A stretch of 64,000 nucleotides of DNA from DATDIC01 sp963764525 (GTDB lineage Bacteria; Pseudomonadota; Alphaproteobacteria; Acetobacterales; Acetobacteraceae): assembly GCA_963764525.1 (NCBI GenBank), contig CAVXTC010000007.1:186001-250000 (forward strand), in the 5' to 3' direction. Shown here piece after piece: positions 44,669 to 53,362 of this stretch. The number at the start of each line of letters is the position of its first letter. The first letter of the stretch is position 1. The notes beneath the pieces are model-generated. The model saw nothing but the letters and a program-made list of their open reading frames with translations, was not told where the DNA came from and did no database searches. The translations under genes were made by a program, and so were the position numbers.

Positions 44669-45367
44669 ATGGCGCAGCAATCGTTCGTCGATCTGGCCCT
44701 GGTGCTGGCGATCGATACCAGCGGCAGCATCAGCAACGAACGGCTGGCGCTGCAGGTCCACGGCTACAGCGATGCGTTCCGTCATGCCGATTTGGTAAGC
44801 GCGATCCGCGGCGGCCGCCACGGCCGGATCATCGCGACGTTCGTCGAGTGGTCGGATGCCGGGCGCCAGATCCAGTCGGTCGAATGGACGCTGATCGACG
44901 ATGGCGCGGCGGCGACCGGCTTCGCCGACGCGATTCTGACCGCCTTGGCACCGACCCCCGGCTGGACCTCGATCAGCGGTGCGATCGACTTTTCCATCGG
45001 GCTGTTCGCACGCCTCGGCGTCGCCGCCGATCGCCGGGTGATCGACATCTCCGGCGACGGCGCCAACAACGATGGCCGGCCCGTCGATGCGGCGCGCGAC
45101 GCCGCAATGGAAGCGGGGATCACCATCAACGGCCTGCCAATCCTGGAAGTCGAGCCGGACCTCGATCGCTATTACCGGGATCACGTGATTGGTGGCCCGC
45201 AATCCTTCCTGGTCGTCGCCCGCAACGAAGCAAGTTTCGCGGCTGCGGTGATGGACAAGCTGCTGGCGGAGGTTGCTGGTGGAACGTCCCGGCCTCCTAT
45301 CGCAGCGCCGGCTTGCGCTGCATCGATCTGCGCGAGGAGGTGGCCCGACGGTTCAGCGTCACAGTGA
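44669..45367 (+). CDS. DUF1194 von Willebrand-type protein, 3' end replaced by IS630
   Basis: About 230 residues. FVDLALVLAIDTSGSISNER carries a DxSGS metal-adhesion (MIDAS) motif; then RIIATFVEWSDAGRQIQ, VIDISGDGANNDGRPVDAAR and GPQSFLVVARNEASFAAAVM DKLLAEVAGG. This is the DUF1194 family. Native homology ends near 45284, very close to the normal C-terminus. The remaining 27 codons are IS630 DNA read in another frame. Function unknown; some relatives are secreted, but no signal peptide is visible from this start. Confidence 0.75.
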   Translation: MAQQSFVDLALVLAIDTSGSISNERLALQVHGYSDAFRHADLVSAIRGGRHGRIIATFVEWSDAGRQIQSVEWTLIDDGAAATGFADAILTALAPTPGWTSISGAIDFSIGLFARLGVAADRRVIDISGDGANNDGRPVDAARDAAMEAGITINGLPILEVEPDLDRYYRDHVIGGPQSFLVVARNEASFAAAVMDKLLAEVAGGTSRPPIAAPACAASICARRWPDGSASQ

Positions 45368-45805
45368 GCGAGCGAACGGTAGGCAAGTGGCTGCGCAAGA
45401 TGGGTCTGACGCGGTTGCAGCCGCGTCCCTTTCATCTGAAGCACGATGCCGCGGCGCAGGAGGCTTTTAAAAAAACTTCGCTGGTCTGGTGAAGGCCGCG
45501 CTGCTCGGCAGCACAATCGCCAGCAGCCTGCCGATCGAAATCTGTTAACAAGATGAAGCCCGCGTGGGCCAGAAAGGCACCCATGCGTATGTCTGGGCAC
45601 CGGTCGGCTGTTGCCCGCTCATGGTGAAGGACAATCGTCACAACTCCGCACATCTGTTCGGCGCGATCTGCCCGGAGCGCGGCGTCGGCGCGGCCATCAT
45701 CATGCCGGCGGTCAATACCGCGGCGATGAATGAGCATCTCAAGGAAATCAGCTCGCAAGTGGCCGCCGGCGCTCACGCAGTGTTGGTTCTGGACGGTGCC
45801 GGGTG
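45295..45805 (+). pseudogene. IS630-family transposase, N-terminal and middle fragment
   Basis: It reads SYRSAGLRCIDLREEVARRF, SERTVGKWLRKMGLTRLQPR and HDAAAQEAFKK. Then a run of seven A bases shifts the frame before FAGLVKAALLGSTIASSLPI. Next comes an in-frame TAA replacing the Trp-Tyr pair, then QDEARVGQKGTHAYVWAPVG down to DGAGWHQR. The first ~60 residues and everything after GWHQ are missing. It is the complementary part of the same IS type seen at 14592-15179. The A7 run could be a -1 frameshift site in the intact element. Confidence 0.82.
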
Positions 45806-46001
45806 GCATCAGCGAGACGTTAGCGGGGGTGTTGCACTCGGTCCGTGAACTGGGGGCCATTCCCACAGAGCGGCGGGAGCCACGCAAGCGTGGCGCGACT
45901 GAACGCCGGTCCGGCAGAGTGGAGGCAGCCTCGGCCGAACACCTCGAGGCGCTGGCGCCGATCGCCATCGCCGATCGGTGATCACGATGCCGGTTTGCAG
46001 C
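45806..46001 (+). other. Unassigned stretch between IS630 fragment and luciferase-like gene
   Basis: The plus-strand frame reads ELGAIPTERREPRKRGATER ... AASAEHLEALAPIAIADR and then stops at 45981. It resembles the C-terminal tail of some protein whose 5' part was lost, but I cannot name the family. No promoter or RNA was seen. Confidence 0.3.
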
Positions 46002-47051
46002 CTACAGCCGCGGCAGGACATGTTCCCCGAACAGCCGCATCGACGCTTCCGCCGCGGCAAGCGGAAGATCGTTGAAATTCACCTGCAACGACGCGCTCTC
46101 GAACGCGCCGATCTGCCGCCGGTAGGTCGCAACGGTGTCCAGGATCCGCTCCGGCGTGCCGACCCAGGCGGCGCATTTCTCCACCTGCGTCTCGAACGTT
46201 TCGGCCGCCAGCCCGGCAATTATCTTGTCGTAGCCGGGGTAGTCGGCTGATGCCGCTCCCGCCGTCCAGTCGGACGCGGCATCCACCAGCGACCGCAGGT
46301 AGCGGTTCAGCGGCTCGCGGGCGAGATGTTCCGCCTCCGCCTGGTCCCGGTGGCACAGCATGTGGAACGCCAGCATCACCGTCCCCGGCCCGGGATGGCC
46401 AGCCTTGGAGCGCGCCTGCCGGTAGGTTGCGATCAGGTCGGCCATCGCGCCGCCGGCCAGGGGAATTGCCATGATCCCGTGGCCTGCCGCGCCGGCGCGT
46501 TCGAACGATTCGGGTGTGGCCAGCGCCGCCACATAGAACGGCGGGCGCGGGCGCTGGGTCGGCCGCGGCAGCGACGTGACGTTACGGAAGCTGTGGAAAC
46601 GACCGGCGCAGCTTACGTTCTCCTGCTCCAGCAGCAGTCTGACCTGCTCCATGCCTTCATCGAACCGCGCACGGCTTTCATCCAGAGCAACGCCGAACCG
46701 GGCGAACTCGTGCGGCAGGAAAGCGCGAGCGAAACCGACATCCAACCGGCCATCGCACAGCGCATCCAGCATCCCCAACTCGCCGGCGAGTTTCAGCGGG
46801 TTGTTGAAGGCCGGCAGCACCGCGCCGGTGACCAGTCGCGCGCGCCGCGTCACCTGCGCGGCGGCGGCCAGGAACACCACGGGGTTCGGGCTATAGCCGC
46901 CGTACGGGTGGAAGTAGTGCTCCACCGTGCGCACATGGCTGTAACCATAGCGGTCGCACAGCCCGACCAGGCGCAGCGCCTCCTGCCAGTAATCGCGCGC
47001 CGGCTTCGTATCGGGTCCGACATCCGGAAAGAACTGGATGCCGACCTGCAT
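46002..47051 (-). CDS. Luciferase-like flavin-dependent oxidoreductase
   Basis: A 349-residue LLM-class enzyme (TIM barrel, FMNH2 or F420-type cofactor site): VGIQFFPDVGPDTKPARDYW, YSHVRTVEHYFHPYGGYSPN, RRARLVTGAVLPAFNNPLKL AGELGMLD, GRLDVGFARAFLPHEFARFG and a late CAAWVGTPERILDTV. The start at 47051 lies 2 bases after the yqhA stop, so they are coupled. An upstream in-frame extension overlaps yqhA and is discarded. Substrate unknown. Confidence 0.85.
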   Translation of the reverse strand: MQVGIQFFPDVGPDTKPARDYWQEALRLVGLCDRYGYSHVRTVEHYFHPYGGYSPNPVVFLAAAAQVTRRARLVTGAVLPAFNNPLKLAGELGMLDALCDGRLDVGFARAFLPHEFARFGVALDESRARFDEGMEQVRLLLEQENVSCAGRFHSFRNVTSLPRPTQRPRPPFYVAALATPESFERAGAAGHGIMAIPLAGGAMADLIATYRQARSKAGHPGPGTVMLAFHMLCHRDQAEAEHLAREPLNRYLRSLVDAASDWTAGAASADYPGYDKIIAGLAAETFETQVEKCAAWVGTPERILDTVATYRRQIGAFESASLQVNFNDLPLAAAEASMRLFGEHVLPRL

Positions 47052-47053
47052 GA

Positions 47054-47578
47054 TCAGTGCCCCGCCAGCCGGTCCATGAGGGCGAGCAGCGCCCCGGTGA
47101 TCCCGATCCCGAGCAGGATCGCAAGCTGCCACATTGCCGCCGCCGAGGTCGCCTGGTCGATGTGCATGAAGGTCTCCAGGATCTGGATCGCGGCGATGGC
47201 CGCGACCGAGGCGATCAGCCGCAGCTTCACCGCCCCGAAGCCGATCCCGCTGTATTCGGACCGTCGCGCCGCCAGCAGCGGCCCGATCACCGTCTCCCAC
47301 CCGGCGAACACGACGACCAGCACCAGGTTGGCGACCAGCGCAATATCCACGAGCTGGAGCACCACCAGCATCGTTTCGGTCAGGGAGATCGCCAGGAGCT
47401 CCCGCACGCCCTCGATGAATTTCTGGACGAATTTGATCGTCAGCAGGATCAAGGAGGCAAGCAGGCCGATATAAATCGGCGCCACCAGCCAACGCGTCGT
47501 CAGCAGCGCGCGCCCAAGATTGCGCTGCAGCCGCTCGGCGAGCGCGTCATCGATCCGCGGGGTGATCCGGTCGTTCAT
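47054..47578 (-). CDS. yqhA: YqhA family (UPF0114) membrane protein
   Basis: A 174-residue inner-membrane protein with about four helices: LLTTRWLVAPIYIGLLASLI LL, LVVLQLVDIALVANLVLVVV, GFGAVKLRLIASVAAIAAIQ ILETFM and a last helix near LLGIGITGALLALMDRLA. The start at 47578 (MNDRITPRIDD) fits homologues better than one 6 codons upstream. Function unknown. It starts 18 bases after the acnA stop on the same strand. Confidence 0.82.
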   Translation of the reverse strand: MNDRITPRIDDALAERLQRNLGRALLTTRWLVAPIYIGLLASLILLTIKFVQKFIEGVRELLAISLTETMLVVLQLVDIALVANLVLVVVFAGWETVIGPLLAARRSEYSGIGFGAVKLRLIASVAAIAAIQILETFMHIDQATSAAAMWQLAILLGIGITGALLALMDRLAGH

Positions 47579-47596
47579 GGCGGACCGCAGCCGCAC

Positions 47597-50287
47597 TCAG
47601 GCCGCTCGCGCCATCCCGCGCAGCACGTATTGCAGAATGCCGCCATGCCGATAGTACGCCACCTCGTCCACGGTATCGATGCGGCAGATCACCGGCACGG
47701 TGTCGGTCTTCCCGTTCGGCCGGTGCATGATCAGCGACAGCTCCATCCGCGGCTGCAAATTGTTCAGCCCGGCGATGTCGATCACTTCTTCCCCGGTGAT
47801 GCCAAGGCGCTTGCGGTCCACGCCTTCGGGAAACACCAGCGGCAGCACGCCCATGCCCACCAGGTTGGAGCGGTGGATGCGCTCGAAACTTTCCACGATG
47901 ACTGCACGGATGCCGAGCAGCAGCGTGCCTTTTGCCGCCCAGTCGCGCGATGACCCGGTGCCGTATTCCTTGCCGCCGAACACCACCAGCGGGACGCCTT
48001 CTTTCTTGTAGCGCATGGCGGCGTCATAGATCGGCATCTGCTCGCCGGAGGGCAAATGCCGGGTCATGCCGCCTTCGACGTTGCTCAGCATCTCGTTGCG
48101 GATACGAATGTTAGCGAACGTCCCGCGCATCATGATTTCGTGGTTGCCGCGACGCGAGCCGTAGCTGTTGAAATCCCTCTGCTGCACCTGCCGTTCCAGC
48201 AGATAATCGCCCGCCGGCGAGGTCTTGCGGATCGAGCCCGCCGGGCTGATGTGGTCGGTGGTGATCGAATCGCCCAACACCGCCAGGACACGCGCGCCCT
48301 TGATGTCGGTGACCTCAGGCGGCTCCATCGTGATGCCATCGAAATAGGGTGGATTTTTCACGTAGGTGGAACCATCCGACCAGCGATAGGTCTCGCTCGG
48401 CTCGACCTGCACCGCCTGCCACTGCTTCGGACCTTTGAACACCTCGCCATAGCGTTTGAGGAACTGGTCGCGTGACAGGCTGGTGCGGATGATGTCGGCG
48501 ATTTCCTTGTTGGTCGGCCAGACGTCCCGCAGATAGACCGGCTTGCCGTCCTTGCCGGTCCCCAGCGGCGCGGTGGTGATGTCCTCGGTCATCTTGCCGA
48601 GCAGTGCATACGCGACCACCAGCGGCGGCGAGGCCAGATAGTTCGCCCGCACGTTCGGATGCACGCGGCCCTCGAAGTTGCGGTTGCCGGACAGCACCGC
48701 GACAGCGACCAGCTTGTTGTCCTCGATCGCGTCGGCGATCGGGTCCTCCAGCGGGCCGGAATTGCCGATGCACGTGGTGCAGCCATACCCCACCAGGTTG
48801 AACCCGATCGCATCCAAATCCTGCTGCAACCCGGACTTGTCCAGGTACTCGGTCACCACCTGCGACCCCGGAGCGAGCGACGTCTTCACCCACGGCTTGG
48901 CGGTCAGCCCCTTCTCGCGCGCCTTGCGTGCCACCAGCCCAGCGGCCACCAGCACCGAAGGATTGGACGTGTTGGTGCAGGAGGTAATCGCCGCGATCAC
49001 CACGTCCCCGTGGGTGAGTTCGTAGTTCTTCCCCTCGACCTTCGCCGATACGCCGACATCGTTGGCCGGAACGCCGAGGCTTTTGGTGAGCTCCGCCTTG
49101 AACGCGGCCGCGGCATCCTTCAGATCGACCCGGTCCTGCGGGCGCTTCGGGCCGGCCAGGCTGGGCTGCACGGTGGACAGGTCGAGCTCCAGCGTGTCGG
49201 TGAATACCGGGTCCGCGCCGCCGCTCTCGCGGAACATGCCCTGCGCCTTGGTGTATGCTTCCACCAATGCGATCCGGTGCGGGTCCCGCCCGGTCAGCCG
49301 CAAATACTCCAGCGTGACGCGATCGACCGGGAAGAAGCCGCAGGTCGCGCCATACTCGGGCGCCATGTTGCCGATGGTGGCGCGGTCGGCGAGGCCGAGG
49401 TCATCCAGCCCGGGGCCGTAGAATTCGACGAATTTGCCCACCACGCCCTTGCGCCGGAGCATCTGGGTCACCGTCAGCACAAGGTCGGTGGCGGTGGCGC
49501 CCTCCGGCAGCTTTCCGGTCATTTTGAAGCCGATCACGTCGGGAATCAGCATGGCGATCGGCTGTCCCAGCATGGCAGCCTCAGCCTCGATGCCGCCGAC
49601 GCCCCAGCCCAGGATGCCGAGGCCGTTCACCATCGTGGTGTGGCTGTCGGTACCATACAGCGTGTCGGGATAGGCGAAGGTCTCGCCATTCCTTGTGGCC
49701 GTCCACACGCACTGGCCGAGATATTCCAGGTTTACCTGGTGGCAGATGCCGGTGCCGGGCGGGACGACGCGGAAATCGTCGAATGCCTCCTGGCCCCAGC
49801 GCAGAAACCGGTAACGCTCGCCGTTACGCTCGAACTCGATATCGACGTTCTTCTGCAACGCGTCCGGCCGAGCATAGACATCGACCATCACCGAATGATC
49901 GATCACCAGATCGACCGGGATCAGCGGGTTCACCTTCTCCGGGTTGCCGCCGAGCCGGGTGATGCCGTCGCGCATCGCGGCGAGGTCCACCACCGCCGGG
50001 ACGCCGGTAAAGTCCTGCATCAGGATGCGGGCCGGGCGGAACGGCACCTCCCGGTCCGAGTGCGCCCCGGCCAGCCATCCGGCGATGGCCTTGGCGTCGT
50101 CTGTCTTATAGGTCCGCCCGTCCTCGAAGCGCAGCACGTTCTCCAGCAGCACCTTGAGGCTGACCGGCAAGCGGGAGAGGTCGCCCAGATGCGAAGCGGC
50201 TTCGGCCAGCGAGAAGTATTCGTACGGCTTCCCCTCCACGGTAAGGGTGCGGCGCGTCTTCAGGCTGTCCTGTCCGATCGCTGTCAT
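47597..50287 (-). CDS. acnA: Aconitate hydratase A
   Basis: An intact 896-residue aconitase of the TCA cycle, which isomerises citrate to isocitrate with a 4Fe-4S cluster. The cluster cysteines are in SCTNTSNPSV and GCTTCIGNSG. Other hallmarks are QDFTGVPAVVDLAAMRD, YGTDSHTTMVNGLGILGWGV and GSSRDWAAKGTLLLG in the swivel domain. Its unbroken 2.7 kb frame shows that the indels elsewhere are not uniform. It appears to lead a transcript acnA-yqhA-LLM. Confidence 0.96.
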   Translation of the reverse strand: MTAIGQDSLKTRRTLTVEGKPYEYFSLAEAASHLGDLSRLPVSLKVLLENVLRFEDGRTYKTDDAKAIAGWLAGAHSDREVPFRPARILMQDFTGVPAVVDLAAMRDGITRLGGNPEKVNPLIPVDLVIDHSVMVDVYARPDALQKNVDIEFERNGERYRFLRWGQEAFDDFRVVPPGTGICHQVNLEYLGQCVWTATRNGETFAYPDTLYGTDSHTTMVNGLGILGWGVGGIEAEAAMLGQPIAMLIPDVIGFKMTGKLPEGATATDLVLTVTQMLRRKGVVGKFVEFYGPGLDDLGLADRATIGNMAPEYGATCGFFPVDRVTLEYLRLTGRDPHRIALVEAYTKAQGMFRESGGADPVFTDTLELDLSTVQPSLAGPKRPQDRVDLKDAAAAFKAELTKSLGVPANDVGVSAKVEGKNYELTHGDVVIAAITSCTNTSNPSVLVAAGLVARKAREKGLTAKPWVKTSLAPGSQVVTEYLDKSGLQQDLDAIGFNLVGYGCTTCIGNSGPLEDPIADAIEDNKLVAVAVLSGNRNFEGRVHPNVRANYLASPPLVVAYALLGKMTEDITTAPLGTGKDGKPVYLRDVWPTNKEIADIIRTSLSRDQFLKRYGEVFKGPKQWQAVQVEPSETYRWSDGSTYVKNPPYFDGITMEPPEVTDIKGARVLAVLGDSITTDHISPAGSIRKTSPAGDYLLERQVQQRDFNSYGSRRGNHEIMMRGTFANIRIRNEMLSNVEGGMTRHLPSGEQMPIYDAAMRYKKEGVPLVVFGGKEYGTGSSRDWAAKGTLLLGIRAVIVESFERIHRSNLVGMGVLPLVFPEGVDRKRLGITGEEVIDIAGLNNLQPRMELSLIMHRPNGKTDTVPVICRIDTVDEVAYYRHGGILQYVLRGMARAA

Positions 50288-50476
50288 CGCCCGTTCGTCC
50301 CTGCTGCAAGGACGCCCCTTGTTGTGTGACGTGCCCCGCCGTGGTTTACCGGTGAGCCGTCACAGAAATGGTTCGGCGACGCGGCTTTAACCACACCGTC
50401 CCCGGATCGTCCACACGACCGGGCGGCCGGTGCGGGATCGACCTGCCGCCATGGCGCTAACGAGAGGCGGGCCGGC

Positions 50477-51071
50477 GTGTTGCAGGCGGATGGCGTGGCG
50501 GCATTCCGGGGCGAGCGGCTGGTGTTCCGGGACCTGCACTTCTCCGTCGCCGCCGGCGGGGCGCTGGTCCTGGTTGGGCCGAACGGATCCGGGAAATCGA
50601 CGCTGCTGCGGGTGCTGGCCGGCCTGTTGCGACCGGCCGCCGGCCGCGTGCTGTGGCAGGGCGAGGACGCGCTGGCCGACCCCTCCTCGCACGCCCGGAG
50701 ACTGGTCTATGTCGGCCACCTGGACGCGGTAAAACCAGGCCTGACCGTGGCCGAGAATTCTGAGCTTCGCCGCGCGGTTGGGGGCAGGGTCGGCAATCGC
50801 CGGACTTACGGCTCTGGGCCTGCGGGACCTGGCCGAACTTCCGGCGCGAATGCTGTCGGCCGGGCAGAAGCGGCGGCTGGCGCTGGCGAGGCTGGTGGTC
50901 TCGACCGCGCCGCTCTGGCTGCTGGACGAGCCGACGCTCGGTCTGGATGCGGGCGCCGTGGCACTGTTCGGCACTCTGGCTGCCGCGCATCGCCGGCGCG
51001 GCGGCGTGGTGGTGGCGGCTACGCACTTGCCCCTGCCGATGCCGAATGCGGCAGAGCATCGGCTGGCCTGA
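50477..51071 (+). CDS. ccmA: Cytochrome c maturation heme exporter ATPase (one frame break)
   Basis: About 198 residues, normal for CcmA, the ATPase of the CcmABCD complex that supplies heme for periplasmic cytochrome c assembly. Walker A is GPNGSGKST, the signature region is RMLSAGQKRRLALARLV and Walker B is PLWLLDEPTLGLD. An extra T near 50760 (in AATTCTGAGC) breaks the frame after TVAEN; downstream resumes LSFAARLGAGSAIAGLTAL. The start is GTG at 50477. ccmB and other maturation genes do not follow. Confidence 0.85.
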
Positions 51072-51105
51072 CATGGTCGGCAAGATATACCAGCCGCCTG
51101 CCGTC

Positions 51106-51126
51106 ATTCCCGCGAAAAGCGGGAAT
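51106..51126. terminator. REP-like palindrome between convergent ccmA and gpsA
   Basis: ATTCCCGC-GAAAA-GCGGGAAT, a family B repeat, lies 35 bases after the ccmA stop and 144 bases from the gpsA stop. Its position between converging genes suggests use as a bidirectional terminator. Confidence 0.55.
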
Positions 51127-51269
51127 CCAGCCCCGCTTGCAATGCCGAGACACCCGCGTCCGTTTCGCGGGTATGACGCCGCGAAACGCGGTCCCTCGGC
51201 AATTGCGCCGGCGACTCCCCTCCCCTGGCGGGCCCGCTCTCCCAAGAACCGTGAGGTCCCCTCCCTCCG

Positions 51270-52230
51270 CTATTCGTCCCGTGGCGGACGGGCCAGCAAT
51301 TCGCGCACCGCATCCGCAAGCGTGGTTCGGCCGCTGAGCCAATCCGCCAACGCGCGGCAGATCGGCATGTCCAGCGCGCCGGCCCGGGCCACCAGCGCCG
51401 GGGCGGTGGCGACGCCTTCGGTGACCTCGGTGCGGGCCCGCAGGATGTCGGCCAGCGTCTCGCCGCGGCCGAGCGCCAGGCCCAGGCTGTAGTTGCGGCT
51501 GTTGGGGCTGGTGCATGTCAGCAACAGGTCGCCGAGCCCCGACAGCCCCATGACCGTGTCCATCCGTCCGCCCAGCGCAACGGCCAACCGCGCCAGTTCA
51601 GCCAGCCCGCGCGTGATCAGGCCGGCCCGGGCGTTCTCCCCCAGATCGGCGCCGATAACCGCGCCGGCCGCGATGGCGATGACGTTCTTCGCCGCGCCGC
51701 CAACCTGCGCGCCGATCGGATCGTCACTGCCATAGACGCGGAACGCCGGAGTGGCGAGCAGCCCGGCCGCGTGCGTGCGAAGTTCCGGATCGGCAGCGGC
51801 CAGCAGCGTGGCCGCCGGCTGGCCGGCGGCGATCTCCCGGGCAAAATTGGGGCCGGTCAGCACGGCGGCCGGCACGCCGGGGTGCAACTCTGCCAGTATC
51901 TCCAGCGGCAGCCGCAACGTGCCGGCTTCGATACCCTTGGCGCAGCAAACAACCGGCGTGTCCCCGGTCAGGCCGGCTGCCACGGCCCGCAGGTGCTGAA
52001 GCGGCACGGCCAGCAGAACCAGCGACGCCCGGTCCGGCAGATCGGCGGTCACGTGAACCGTGCCGGGCAGGCGGACTCGCGGGCAGCCGTGGGTTCTCCC
52101 GCGTCCGCTCGATCGCGGCGGCACGGGCAGGATCGCGTGCCCACAGGGTCACCTCGGCACCGGCCCGCGCGGCCTGCACCGCCAGCGCGGTACCCCAGGC
52201 ACCGGCGCCGATCACCGCGACGCTATTCAT
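51270..52230 (-). CDS. gpsA: Glycerol-3-phosphate dehydrogenase [NAD(P)+] (one frame break)
   Basis: About 319 residues. MNSVAVIGAGAWGTALAVQA is the nucleotide-binding start, followed by TLWARDPARAAAIERTRENP RLP. After an extra base near 52083 come VRLPGTVHVTADLPDRASLV, VLTGPNFAREIAAG, GGAAKNVIAIAAG with the catalytic Lys, and NARAGLITRGLAELARLA. The enzyme makes sn-glycerol 3-phosphate for phospholipids. Its ATG overlaps the rlmJ stop by 8 bases (ATGAATAG), so translation is coupled. Confidence 0.9.
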
Positions 52231-53041
52231 CCGCCAGCCGGATCAGCGCGGTCCCCTCGCCCGGCGAGCGGTCGCCGAGCCGGGCGAGCAGCGCGGCCAG
52301 GATCGGCGGCGCTTCGTCCTCGAACCGGAAGGGTGGGTTGATCAGCAGCATGCCGCATCCGTTGAGCCGGCCGGGGTCGAGCGGCTCCCGCAAGCAGAGT
52401 TCGGCGGCGACGATATCCGGGATCCCGCTCTCCTGCATCGCTGCGTGAAACGCGCGCACGGGGGCGCGGTGCTTGATCGGGTACCACGCGGCGAACACGC
52501 CGGTGCGGAATTTCGCATGGCCGGCGCGCAGCCCCGCTGCCAGCCGGGCGAACTCGTCGGGGGTTTCGTATGGCGGATCGATCAGAATCAGGCCGCGGCG
52601 CTCGGCCGGCGGCAGCAGTGCGCCCAACGCCTCCCACGCGTCGCGGCGATGCGCCGCGACCTGAGGGTCGCCGGCATGGTGGCGGCGGAGCGCAGCGTAG
52701 TCCTGCTTCTGCAGTTCGCAGCACGCGAGGCGATCGCCCGGCCGCAGCAGCGCGCGGGCGATGGCGGAGGAGCCGGGATACAGGCCGAGATGTCCCACCA
52801 GCCCGATATAATCGGCCAGCGTCGCCGGCGGATCATCCAGCAGGCGGGCGATGCCGGCGCGCCATTCGCCGGTACGCTCGGCCGGGCCGGTGGCAAGGTC
52901 GGTGTGTCCGGGGCCGGCGTGGGTGTCGAGGACGAACAGCGGCGCCGGCTTGCGTGTCAGCGCGTGCAGCAGCCAGACCAGCAGCGCGTGCTTCAGGCAG
53001 TCGCCGAAATTTCCGGCGTGATAGGCGTGTCGGTAGTTCAT
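52223..53041 (-). CDS. rlmJ: 23S rRNA (adenine-2030-N6)-methyltransferase
   Basis: A 272-residue RlmJ. It begins MNYRHAYHAGNFGDCLKHAL, and VLDTHAGPGHTDL forms the SAM site. GLILIDPPYETPDEF holds the DPPY catalytic motif and GMLLINPPF is near the end. It methylates A2030 of 23S rRNA (E. coli numbering). The start at 53041 is fixed by the conserved N-terminus. It is the first gene of an rlmJ-gpsA pair. Confidence 0.92.
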   Translation of the reverse strand: MNYRHAYHAGNFGDCLKHALLVWLLHALTRKPAPLFVLDTHAGPGHTDLATGPAERTGEWRAGIARLLDDPPATLADYIGLVGHLGLYPGSSAIARALLRPGDRLACCELQKQDYAALRRHHAGDPQVAAHRRDAWEALGALLPPAERRGLILIDPPYETPDEFARLAAGLRAGHAKFRTGVFAAWYPIKHRAPVRAFHAAMQESGIPDIVAAELCLREPLDPGRLNGCGMLLINPPFRFEDEAPPILAALLARLGDRSPGEGTALIRLADE

Positions 53042-53362
53042 GAGGCGATCAGGGCGCCGTCGGCGCAGCCGACCCGCCAGGCCGGTCCGCGTTCGATTGC
53101 CCATGCCACGCCAGCAGGCTGGTGGCAGCCTGCGCGCGAACCTCCCTTCTGTCCGGTGCCGGTGCATACTCCGCAGATGGTGCCCCGTAATCGCAATGTC
53201 GGCGGGTCACCTCAGGACGATCACATGCAACCGCCAGTCCCGGCATGGTGGACGTCACCGGCCCGACTTGCGATCCTGGCCGGCCCACCCGTCCCGAGGC
53301 ATCCGCATGATCCTGATCCGCGTCTCGCTCTCCGCTAACATCCGATTCACCGGAAGCCGCGC
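53042..53362. promoter_or_regulatory. Divergent intergenic region rlmJ / M81 peptidase
   Basis: These 321 bases hold the promoters of both flanking genes. A small perfect hairpin GTCGGC-GCA-GCCGAC lies near 53058. I see no convincing promoter boxes, operator or RNA gene. Confidence 0.4.

Noticed and set aside
44848..45492. 214-codon plus-strand frame as a separate gene
   Set aside because: Its first part is a shadow of the DUF1194 gene and only its end is meaningful, as part of the IS630 fragment.
48659..50329. 556-codon plus-strand open frame opposite acnA
   Set aside because: Antisense to an intact aconitase and without domain signatures.
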